This document shows positions 1-6,882 of a stretch of DNA of 64,000 bases, piece by piece; positions within the stretch are counted from its first letter, which is position 1, and each line of letters opens with the position of its first letter. The stretch is from positions 1-64,000 of the forward strand of contig JAPLCC010000056.1 of assembly GCA_026392415.1 (NCBI GenBank). The letters run 5' to 3'. The position numbers were made by a program, and so were the translations under genes. This DNA comes from Propionibacteriales bacterium (lineage in GTDB: Bacteria; Actinomycetota; Actinomycetes; Propionibacteriales; Nocardioidaceae). The notes under the pieces are model-generated. The model was not told the DNA's origin. It searched no databases and saw nothing but the letters and a program-made list of their open reading frames with translations.

Positions 1-1
1 G

Positions 2-226
2 ACCGGCGACCACAACGACACCCCACTACGCAGACATCACCACCGCGCCAAGACCCACGCCGGCTACACCGTGGTCCAACTCGGACCCGACCAATGGATC
101 TGGCGCACACCCCACGGCCTGCACCGCAGAGTCACCACCAACGGCACCACCACCATCACCGCAGGCGAATTCCACGCCCTGCGAGCCATCGCGATCAAGC
201 TCGCCGGCAACTACGCCGTCGCCTGA
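2..226 (+). CDS. DUF222/HNH endonuclease-like protein, C-terminal end (partial)
   Basis: The left edge cuts this gene; only the last 74 codons are present, read in the frame ending at TGA 224-226. The translation has the R-R-H-H-H-R-A-K-T-H pattern followed by a Q-W-I-W-R-T-P-H-G-L stretch. This is typical of the C-terminal HNH segment of the actinobacterial DUF222/13E12 family, in which the histidines belong to the nuclease metal site. These genes usually occur in several copies per genome and travel with the 13E12 repeat element. Codon use is richer in ACC/CAC than in the genes downstream, which fits a mobile-type gene. Whether the full protein is intact cannot be judged. Confidence 0.75.
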   Translation, partial: TGDHNDTPLRRHHHRAKTHAGYTVVQLGPDQWIWRTPHGLHRRVTTNGTTTITAGEFHALRAIAIKLAGNYAVA

Positions 227-251
227 ACCAGCCACTGGCTAGTGTCGTCGC

Positions 252-734
252 GTGAGTGAACTGCGCGATCCTGCCCACCGGGTCAGCCCACGGGCCCTCA
301 CGCTGTGGCACCTGACGGCGGCCATCGAGGCAGCCTTCACAGGGATCGCGGCTGGCGTGGCGATCGCGATCTGGGGACCGGACGCCGTGCGCTGGTGGCT
401 GGCCGGAGTGCCGCTGCTCCTGCTGGCGCTGGCCGCGGCCGTCGTACCCCAGTGGCGGTATCGAGTGCATCGCTGGGAGGTCTCGGCCACGGCGGTCTAC
501 ACGCAGCGTGGCTGGTGGGCGAGGGAGCGGCGGATCGCGCCGATGTCGCGGGTGCAGACCGTCGACTTCGCGCAGGGCCCGCTGGCGCGTCTGTTCGGTC
601 TGGCCACGGTCACCGTGACCACGGCATCTGCCGCCGGCCCGCTGCAGATCGAGGGACTCGACAAGGATGTCGCCCTCGCGCTCATCGACGAGCTCACCCG
701 GAAGGCCGACCTGGTGGCTGGCGACGCGACATGA
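252..734 (+). CDS. PH domain membrane protein (YdbS-like)
   Basis: A 160-aa protein with two hydrophobic segments near residues 20-45 and 48-66, followed by a bacterial PH (bPH2, formerly DUF304) domain. The domain shows the familial Y-T-Q-R-G-W-W and R-V-Q-T-V-D-F pattern around residues 82-112. Members sit in the membrane with the PH fold in the cytoplasm; their substrate is unknown. The GTG start is favoured because TAGTGT (240-245) lies six bases upstream, as in leaderless transcripts. The stop overlaps the next start as ATGA, so the pair (YdbS/YdbT-like) is surely co-expressed. Confidence 0.8.
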   Translation: MSELRDPAHRVSPRALTLWHLTAAIEAAFTGIAAGVAIAIWGPDAVRWWLAGVPLLLLALAAAVVPQWRYRVHRWEVSATAVYTQRGWWARERRIAPMSRVQTVDFAQGPLARLFGLATVTVTTASAAGPLQIEGLDKDVALALIDELTRKADLVAGDAT

Positions 735-2179
735 GCGACGCCTGGGAACGCCTCGACCCACGGATGCTGCTGATCCACCCCGTCAGGGAGGTCGGCAAGT
801 TCCTCCCGGTGCTGATCGGCCTGGTCGTGGCCGGTGGCGTGTCCGGGGCAGGACCCTGGGCCCTCCTGGGTGTCGTCGCGCCGGTGGCACTCGGTGTCGT
901 GCGCTACCTGACCACCACCTACCGCGTGACCGACGGACGCGTCGAGCTGCGCCGCGGGCTGCTCCAGCGACACGCACTGTCGACGCCTGTCGATCGAGTC
1001 CGCACCGTCGACCTCACTGCCTCCCCCATCCACCGGATCCTCGGCCTGGCGACCGTCGTGATCGGCACTGGCGGCGTGGTCAGCGACGCCGACGAACGAC
1101 TCGAGCTCGACGCGCTCCCCCGGGAACAGGCGACGACGTTGCGGGTGCACCTGCTGGGATCTCGTCAGGCTCCGGCAACAGATGGCGAACACGGCGCACC
1201 CATCGACGAGGTCGAGCAGGTCGTCGCCCGGTTCTCCCCACGCTGGCTCTGGTACGCCCCGTTCAGCGGTACGGCGCTCGTCGCCATGGCCGGCCTGATC
1301 GGTGCGGCCGCCCAGTTCTCCGAGATCTTCAGGATCAATCTCAGCGAGGAGGACTTCGCCGCCGTCGACGGCACCTTCGTCCTCGGTGTCGTCGCGGTCG
1401 TCGCAGCGCTCGGCGTCATCCTCGCTGTCGCCGGCTACCTGGTGACCAACGGCGGTTTCCTGCTGTCGCGCCACGGCGCCACCTGGCACGTACGCCGCGG
1501 CCTGCTGACCCGCCGCGAGACCAGCATCGACGTCCCCCGGCTCGCCGGCATCCGATTCGGCGAGCCGGCCCTGCTCCGCCTTGCTCGTGGCCGCCGGGTC
1601 AGCGCCATCGTGACCGGCCTGGACAGCAGCCAGGCCAGCTCTGCCGTCCTCCTGCCGCCCGCGCCCGCCGCCACGGCCTACGACGTCGCCCGGGCCGTGC
1701 TCGCCGACCCGGCCCCGATCACCGGCCCCCTGCTCCCCCACGGTCGAACCGCGACCACCCGCCGCTACACCCGCGCACTCATGGGTGCCACGCCGTTCGT
1801 CGTCCTCCTGGCACTGCTCGTCGTCGGCGGCGCATCTGCAGGGGTCCTGCTCGTCGCCGTCGTCCCGTTCGGTCTCGCCCTCGCCCTCGCGACCGACCGG
1901 GCCCGTTCCCTCGGCCATGCCCATCTCGCCGACCACGTGGTGATGCGCTCCGGCTCGGTCGTGCGCTCCCGCGCCGCGCTGGGCGACAGCCACGTCATCG
2001 GCTGGAACATGCGCGCGACCTGGTTCCAGCGCCGCGCCGGACTGGTCACCGTCGCGGCCACCACCGCTGGGGGCGGCGGACGCATCGAGGTGTACGACGT
2101 GCCGGAGCTCGCAGCGCTCGCCCTCGCCGATGCCGCCACACCCGGCCTGATCAGCCAGTTCCACGAGGAGGTCCGATGA
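731..2179 (+). CDS. PH domain membrane protein (YdbT-like)
   Basis: A 482-aa protein starting at the ATG that overlaps the previous stop. It alternates pairs of membrane segments (about residues 17-50, 170-235 and 340-385) with three bPH2-like soluble modules. Each module carries a run like R-R-G-L-L-x-R followed by the R-V-R-T-V-D type strand. This is the usual partner of the shorter PH protein upstream. The reading frame stays open upstream to 305, but that part overlaps the first gene and carries no family similarity. Function is unknown. The membrane placement and paired organisation are conserved features of the family. Confidence 0.8.
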   Translation: MSDAWERLDPRMLLIHPVREVGKFLPVLIGLVVAGGVSGAGPWALLGVVAPVALGVVRYLTTTYRVTDGRVELRRGLLQRHALSTPVDRVRTVDLTASPIHRILGLATVVIGTGGVVSDADERLELDALPREQATTLRVHLLGSRQAPATDGEHGAPIDEVEQVVARFSPRWLWYAPFSGTALVAMAGLIGAAAQFSEIFRINLSEEDFAAVDGTFVLGVVAVVAALGVILAVAGYLVTNGGFLLSRHGATWHVRRGLLTRRETSIDVPRLAGIRFGEPALLRLARGRRVSAIVTGLDSSQASSAVLLPPAPAATAYDVARAVLADPAPITGPLLPHGRTATTRRYTRALMGATPFVVLLALLVVGGASAGVLLVAVVPFGLALALATDRARSLGHAHLADHVVMRSGSVVRSRAALGDSHVIGWNMRATWFQRRAGLVTVAATTAGGGGRIEVYDVPELAALALADAATPGLISQFHEEVR

Positions 2180-2574
2180 CGGACGGCACCTACGCTCCTG
2201 TCCTCGACGGCAAACCCGACCCGGGCGAGGTCGCCTGGGCATGGGTCCCCTACGAGGACGACCCACAGCAGGGCAAGGACCGCCCGGTGCTGGTGATCGG
2301 CACCGCCACCGAACCCGACGGCCGCACGTCGGTGCACTGCTTGGTGATGACCAGCAAGGACCACGACCGCGACGCCGACCAGGAGGCCGCGGCCGGCCGC
2401 CACTGGATGGACGTCGGCTCGGGCGCGTGGGACTCGAAGGGACGGCCCAGTGAGGTGAGGCTGAACCGCCTCGTCGTCCTCGACACCGCCGACGTACGCC
2501 GCGAGGGCTGCGCCCTCGACCCGAACATCTACGAGGCGGTGGTGGCGGCGCGCGCCGCTGTCCTCAGCGCATGA
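2176..2574 (+). CDS. PemK/MazF-like domain protein, orphan
   Basis: A 132-aa protein whose core G-K-D-R-P-V-L-V-I-G (about residues 34-43) and later P-S-E-V-R-L-N-R segment match the MazF/PemK fold as it occurs in stand-alone actinobacterial proteins. True MazF toxins cleave mRNA and are paired with a small antitoxin. No antitoxin-like gene lies beside this one. Its ATG instead overlaps the stop of the PH-domain gene (ATGA), so it is the third gene of that operon. Whether it retains nuclease activity is unknown. The 3' end overlaps the oppositely oriented oxygenase gene by 11 bp. Confidence 0.7.
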   Translation: MTDGTYAPVLDGKPDPGEVAWAWVPYEDDPQQGKDRPVLVIGTATEPDGRTSVHCLVMTSKDHDRDADQEAAAGRHWMDVGSGAWDSKGRPSEVRLNRLVVLDTADVRREGCALDPNIYEAVVAARAAVLSA

Positions 2575-3445
2575 GGAACGACGCGCGCCACGTCTTGTGG
2601 TGGGCCTTGCCGACCATCCCCTGCTCCTCCAGGAACGGCATCACCTTCTCGCCCATCCAGGCGATGGTCTCCCGGTAGTTCTCGTTGCCCAACGCGGCCC
2701 GACGGCCCTCGGCCGGGTCGATCCCCACAGCGGCGTACACGTCGGGGTGCACCAGGGAACGCATCGTGATGAAGGCGACCTGGGCGGTGAGCCACTGGTG
2801 CCACAGCCGATCGGTACGACCCAGCGTGCGGACCGACTTCTCGAGCTCGTCGCGGGCGAAGGTGACGTGCCGCGCCTCCTCGGTGACGTGGATCCGCGAC
2901 ACCATCCGGGTCAGCGGCTGGATCCGCTCGTCGCGCATCGAATCGCGTTGCCAGCGGTCGACCGGCTCCTCGCCGATCAGGATCGACGCGTAGGCGCTGG
3001 GGCCGCGCAGGGCCAGCGGACCGAGCTTCGCGAACCGCTTCACCCGCGGTCGCGGGCCGTAGGCGGGCATCCCCATGCTGCCGATCGCGCGGCCGAACAT
3101 CACCGTGTGCCGGGTCTCGTCTCCGACCTCGGTCAACGCAAACTGGGTGCGCAGGTCGCGCGGATCGGCGGAGTAGACATCGCGCAGGAGCAACTGCATG
3201 AGGACCACCTCGAACCAGATCCCGACGCTGACCATGCTCGCGACCTCGTGCTGCGCGAGCGTCATCTGCTCCTGTTCGCTCAGCCGGTCCCACAGCTTCG
3301 TGCCGTAGAGCGACGTCCGCTCGGGCTGCATCCACCACAGGCCGGGCACCGGCGGCGCATCCCAGTCGAGGTCGACGTCAGGGTCATACGATTGCCGCGC
3401 GGTCGAGCGCAGCAGACGGTCGGCGAGGGGGTCCACGATCGTCAA
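2564..3445 (-). CDS. AurF-like diiron oxygenase family protein
   Basis: A 293-aa protein of the AurF/p-aminobenzoate N-oxygenase group. Two E-x-x-H style metal motifs are visible, E-V-G-D-E-T-R-H near residue 107 and T-E-E-A-R-H near residue 188, with a glutamate-bearing helix (E-V-A-S-M-V) upstream of them. These would bind a diiron centre that activates O2. The substrate is unknown; in mycobacteria and relatives such genes are often lipid- or amine-linked. The start is a TTG preceded by GGAG eight bases upstream; a GTG three codons later is an alternative. It diverges from a TetR gene and probably is its target. Confidence 0.75.
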   Translation of the reverse strand: MTIVDPLADRLLRSTARQSYDPDVDLDWDAPPVPGLWWMQPERTSLYGTKLWDRLSEQEQMTLAQHEVASMVSVGIWFEVVLMQLLLRDVYSADPRDLRTQFALTEVGDETRHTVMFGRAIGSMGMPAYGPRPRVKRFAKLGPLALRGPSAYASILIGEEPVDRWQRDSMRDERIQPLTRMVSRIHVTEEARHVTFARDELEKSVRTLGRTDRLWHQWLTAQVAFITMRSLVHPDVYAAVGIDPAEGRRAALGNENYRETIAWMGEKVMPFLEEQGMVGKAHHKTWRASFLMR

Positions 3446-3465
3446 GGCCAGATCTCCGATGATTA

Positions 3466-3490
3466 GGTATTACCGCGGGTAACGTCTACC
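3466..3490. promoter_or_regulatory. Putative TetR operator, clustered GGTA/TACC half-sites
   Basis: Four half-sites lie head to head in 25 bp: GGTA (3466-3469), TACC (3471-3474), GGTA (3478-3481) and TACC (3487-3490). They form two inverted repeats, and TTACC-GCG-GGTAA forms a third across the middle. The block sits between the divergent oxygenase (start 3445) and TetR (start 3506) genes and just upstream of TACTGT (3493-3498), the likely -10 of tetR. A regulator bound here could control both genes. Confidence 0.6.
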
Positions 3491-3505
3491 TGTACTGTTC
3501 TCCTC

Positions 3506-4186
3506 ATGGCCGCCAACGTCAAGGGTGATGGACGCACGACTCGCTGGGACGAGCACCGGGTCGCGCGGCGCGCCGAGTTCGTGCAGGCCGCGATCCGGGC
3601 GATCGACACCCTCGGCCCGGACGCGTCGGTGGCCGACATCGCCGCCGAGGCCGGCGTGAGCAAGCCGGTCATCTACCGCTACTTCGCCGACAAGGACGAG
3701 CTGTACGCCGCGGTCGGCACCTGGGGCGCCGACCTGGTGCTGGAGCGGGTGATCACCGCCGTCCTCGCGCCCGCGACGGCCCGCGACCGGGTCACCGCCG
3801 GCGTGACGGCGTACCTCGACACGCTGGCCGAGCACCCCGCCGCCTTCCTCCTGCTGATCCGCCACCACGGGGCCGGCGCGGGCGCGGTCGCGGACGGCAA
3901 GACCGTGATCGCAGCCAAGCTCTCCCGGCTGCTCGGCGACGCGCTGCGGCATCTCGGCGGCGACGCCGGCGCGGCCGAGCCGTGGGCACACGCCATCGTC
4001 GGCGTCGGCAACTCGGTCGGGCAGTGGTGGCTGGAGCGGCGCACCATGTCCCGCGCGGCCGCGACGACGTACCTCAGCGACTTCATCTGGCACGCGCTCT
4101 CCGGCGCCGCCGCGGAGCACGGCGTCCAGCTCAGCGAGCTCGACCCGCAGCCCAACGTCACGCCGATCCGGAAGACGAGTCAGTGA
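3506..4186 (+). CDS. TetR family transcriptional regulator
   Basis: A 226-aa protein with an N-terminal TetR helix-turn-helix (about residues 48-70, A-D-I-A-A-E-A-G-V-S-K-P-V-I-Y-R-Y-F) and a helical ligand-binding domain rich in alanine. The ATG follows TACTGT by seven bases, so the message may be leaderless. It diverges from the AurF-like gene and overlaps the start of a DUF4873 gene. It most likely represses the oxygenase and itself through the GGTA/TACC block upstream. The ligand is unknown. Confidence 0.85.
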   Translation: MAANVKGDGRTTRWDEHRVARRAEFVQAAIRAIDTLGPDASVADIAAEAGVSKPVIYRYFADKDELYAAVGTWGADLVLERVITAVLAPATARDRVTAGVTAYLDTLAEHPAAFLLLIRHHGAGAGAVADGKTVIAAKLSRLLGDALRHLGGDAGAAEPWAHAIVGVGNSVGQWWLERRTMSRAAATTYLSDFIWHALSGAAAEHGVQLSELDPQPNVTPIRKTSQ

Positions 4187-4467
4187 CGATCGAGCACGAG
4201 CCCCAGGAGGCCTACGACGGCCCGGCCACCGTCGTGGTCGACGGCGCTGAACAGGCTGTCACCGTCACCCTGCGCGGCGTCTTCCAGCCCCTCGACGGAC
4301 ACTTCCACTGGTACGGCCGGATCACTGCCTCCCCTGAGCTCGCCGACCTGCGCAGCGGGACCGACGTACGACTGCGCACCGGCCACGGCGAGTCCGCAGG
4401 CAGGGTGTCCGATCGCGACCCCTGGGGCCGCCTCCGCATCGCCGGCACCGGGACCCCGCCCTTCTGA
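4183..4467 (+). CDS. DUF4873 domain protein
   Basis: A 94-aa protein with the DUF4873 pattern: D-G-P-A-T-V-V-V-D-G near the N-terminus, then L-R-G-V-F-Q-P-L-D-G-H-F-H-W-Y-G-R, and a G-R-V-S-D-R-D-P-W-G-R-L stretch near the end. The domain is small, all-beta and of unknown function. In related actinobacteria it is found next to, or fused with, oxygenases. The GTG start overlaps the tetR stop (GTGA), making it the second gene of the regulator operon. Its proximity to the AurF-like enzyme hints at an accessory role, which is inference. Confidence 0.75.
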   Translation: MTIEHEPQEAYDGPATVVVDGAEQAVTVTLRGVFQPLDGHFHWYGRITASPELADLRSGTDVRLRTGHGESAGRVSDRDPWGRLRIAGTGTPPF

Positions 4468-4490
4468 ACGAACCTCACTAGTCTCGTTCC

Positions 4491-5693
4491 GTGACTGAGG
4501 AGACCTCCCACGGACCGGTGATGGCCGGCGTCGTGACTGCGGTCGTGGGATTCAGCAGCTCGTTCGTGGTCGTGTTCGCCGGCCTCACCGCCGTCGGCGC
4601 CACCCCCGACCAGGCCGCCTCCGGACTGCTGACCCTGTGCGTGACCCAGGCGCTCGGGATGCTCTGGCTGTCCCTGCGCCACCGGATCCCGATCACCCTG
4701 GCCTGGTCGACGCCGGGCGCGGCGCTGCTCGCCTCCACCGCAGGTGTGACCGGCGGCTGGCCCGCGGTCGTCGGCGCCTTCGTCGCCACCGGGGTCCTGA
4801 TCCTGCTGACCGCACTCGTGCCACGGATCGGCGATCTCGTCGCCGCCATCCCGCACAGCCTCGCCCGGGCCATGCTTGCCGGCGTCCTGCTGCCGTTGTG
4901 CCTGGCCCCGGTGACCGCCCTGGTCGACGCGCCCTGGGTGATCGCGCCGGTGATCCTCACCTGGCTGGCGCTGCTGCGCCTCGCTCCGCGCTGGGCAGTG
5001 CCCGGTGCCCTCGCCGTCGCGCTCGGCACCGTGCTGTTCACCGCACACGTCGGCGCCGGGGCCCTCGCGCCCACCCTCACGTGGACCACGCCCGCGTGGT
5101 CGCTGTCCGCACTGGTCGGCGTCGCCCTCCCCCTGTACGTCGTCACGATGGCGTCGCAGAACGTGCCCGGCGTGGCAGTGATGAACGGCTTCGGCTACCA
5201 GGTCCCGTGGCGCGAGTCGCTGACCGTCACCGGCATCGGCACCGTCGTCGGAGCGCCGACGGGCGGACACGCGATCAATCTCGCCGCCATCAGCGCGGCC
5301 CTGTCCGCCGGACCGGACGCCGGACCGGACCGCAGCCGCCGCTGGATCGCCGCCGTGAGCGCCGCGGTGACCTACCTGGTCCTCGCGGTCGCCAGCAGCG
5401 CCCTGGCCGCGATGGTGGTGGCCGCCGAGGACGGCCTGATGCAGGCGGCCGCCGGCCTGGCCCTGCTCGGCACCCTCGGCGCCGCGCTCGCCGAAGCCCT
5501 GGCCGACCCGAAGGAGCGGGAGGCCGCCGCAGCAACACTCGTGGTCGCAGCGTCCGGCGTCACCGTGCTCGGCATCGGCGCAGCGTTCTGGGCGCTGGTC
5601 GTCGGCCTGCTGCTGCGAGCCTTCCTGCGCCGCACGGGCATCAGCCCGGGCAGCTCGCAACCCCACCCGGACACACGAACATCGTCGACCTGA
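4491..5693 (+). CDS. benE: BenE family transporter
   Basis: A 400-aa polytopic membrane protein with about twelve hydrophobic helices. It contains the BenE/YdcO signature regions: A-G-x-T-A-V-G-A-T near residue 31, the T-L-A-W-S-T-P-G-A-A segment near residue 68, and the N-V-P-G-V-A-V-M-N-G-F-G-Y stretch near 224. Family members are proton-coupled importers of benzoate or related aromatic acids, but no benzoate-degradation gene is present here, so the substrate is open. TAGTCT lies six bases before the GTG start. The last 53 bp overlap the convergent SpoIID-like gene. Confidence 0.85.
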   Translation: MTEETSHGPVMAGVVTAVVGFSSSFVVVFAGLTAVGATPDQAASGLLTLCVTQALGMLWLSLRHRIPITLAWSTPGAALLASTAGVTGGWPAVVGAFVATGVLILLTALVPRIGDLVAAIPHSLARAMLAGVLLPLCLAPVTALVDAPWVIAPVILTWLALLRLAPRWAVPGALAVALGTVLFTAHVGAGALAPTLTWTTPAWSLSALVGVALPLYVVTMASQNVPGVAVMNGFGYQVPWRESLTVTGIGTVVGAPTGGHAINLAAISAALSAGPDAGPDRSRRWIAAVSAAVTYLVLAVASSALAAMVVAAEDGLMQAAAGLALLGTLGAALAEALADPKEREAAAATLVVAASGVTVLGIGAAFWALVVGLLLRAFLRRTGISPGSSQPHPDTRTSST

Positions 5694-6822
5694 GCCCGAG
5701 GGCCGACCGGAACTGGTCTCCGGTCACCGTGCCCGACGACTTGGCGCCGACGATCCGGATCTGGGTCACCCGGCCACCCCAGCTGCCGCCGCCGTCGCGA
5801 CTCAGCACCTGCAACTTCTGGAAGTCGCCGACGAGCGGGTAGGCCTTCTCGATCGCCGTTGCACTGACCACGACCTCCCACCGCTCGTTGGGGTTGCCCG
5901 CCCACAGATCTGCCTTGTCCTCGTTCGAGGTGAGGTACGGCTGCGAGCCCTTCGAGGCCCAGCCTCCGTTGCTGGAGGAGAACTGGGTGAAGGCCGGCCT
6001 GCCGTCGTACGTCCGGATCTGGCCGACCGTGGCCTTCACCGCCGCGTCCGACGCCTCGTGCTCCGAGCCGACCCCGCCGTAGACCTGCGACCGCGTGGTG
6101 TCCCACACGTCGAAGAAACGGCTGCCGGCATCGGCCCGCTCGCGGGCGGCGTAGCTGCGCGCGGCAATCGCCTGGGCGCGGACGGCGTTCGGGTGCCAGG
6201 TCGCCGGCATCTCACGTGGCACGACGCCGCGCAGGTAGTCCTCGATGTGCACGACGTTGACCGTGTGCCGCTGACCGGCGGAGTACGCCGAGCGCAGGCG
6301 GCCGCGGTAGACGGCGTACCCGCCCGGGACGTAGAGCCGCATCGGCTGGCCCCCGGCCCGGAACTCCGCCTCGCCCTTGACCGAGGTGAACGGGCGCCAC
6401 TTGTCGGTGAGGACGTCGACCCGGCTTCCCGGGATGCTGGCGTCGGCCACGATCCGCCAGCGCTGGGCGCCGGCCTTTGTCAGGTTCGTGGCAGCTCCCG
6501 TGGCGACGCTCATCACGGTGAGCCCGGTGCGGTGCCGCACGACGACGTCGTCGGAGGTGTCGGCGGTGACCAGCACGTCCATCACTCCGTTGGTCGTGCC
6601 CGATGCGGTGCCCGGGTAGTAGAACGCAAGGATCTGGGCCGCCGTCTGCTCCAGGTTCTTCGCCCGGTTCTGGGCGCCGTACTGGGACATGCCGTGCCCG
6701 TGGCCCCAGCCACGCCCCACGAGGGTGACCGAGGTCGGGCTCGCCGCCTCCGCAGGGGGTACGACGACTGCCGGAATCAGGGTCGCCAGGACCGCCAGCA
6801 GGGTTCCCCGGATCAGGCGCAT
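5641..6822 (-). CDS. Secreted SpoIID/LytB domain protein
   Basis: A 393-aa protein with a signal peptide (charged M-R-L-I-R-G, a hydrophobic core to about residue 26, and A-E-A-A cleavage region). A G-W-G-H-G-H-G-M-S-Q-Y-G motif follows near residue 39. The SpoIID core is centred on R-G-V-V-P-R-E-M-P-A-x-W and the A-V-R-A-Q-A-I-A-A-R-S-Y-A stretch near residues 200-225. SpoIID enzymes are lytic transglycosylases of peptidoglycan. Non-sporulating actinobacteria carry secreted homologues of uncertain role. TACCCT lies six bases upstream of the ATG. The C-terminal coding region overlaps benE on the other strand. Confidence 0.85.
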   Translation of the reverse strand: MRLIRGTLLAVLATLIPAVVVPPAEAASPTSVTLVGRGWGHGHGMSQYGAQNRAKNLEQTAAQILAFYYPGTASGTTNGVMDVLVTADTSDDVVVRHRTGLTVMSVATGAATNLTKAGAQRWRIVADASIPGSRVDVLTDKWRPFTSVKGEAEFRAGGQPMRLYVPGGYAVYRGRLRSAYSAGQRHTVNVVHIEDYLRGVVPREMPATWHPNAVRAQAIAARSYAARERADAGSRFFDVWDTTRSQVYGGVGSEHEASDAAVKATVGQIRTYDGRPAFTQFSSSNGGWASKGSQPYLTSNEDKADLWAGNPNERWEVVVSATAIEKAYPLVGDFQKLQVLSRDGGGSWGGRVTQIRIVGAKSSGTVTGDQFRSALGLRSTMFVCPGGVASCPG

Positions 6823-6882
6823 CGCTCGAGGGTAACCCGCCGGTTCCAGCCTCGGGGCCTGCGCAAACTAGGATCGTGGACC

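Noticed and set aside
2176..2574. Complete toxin-antitoxin system
   Set aside because: Only a MazF-like protein is present; the flanking genes are PH-domain proteins and an oxygenase, with no small antitoxin.
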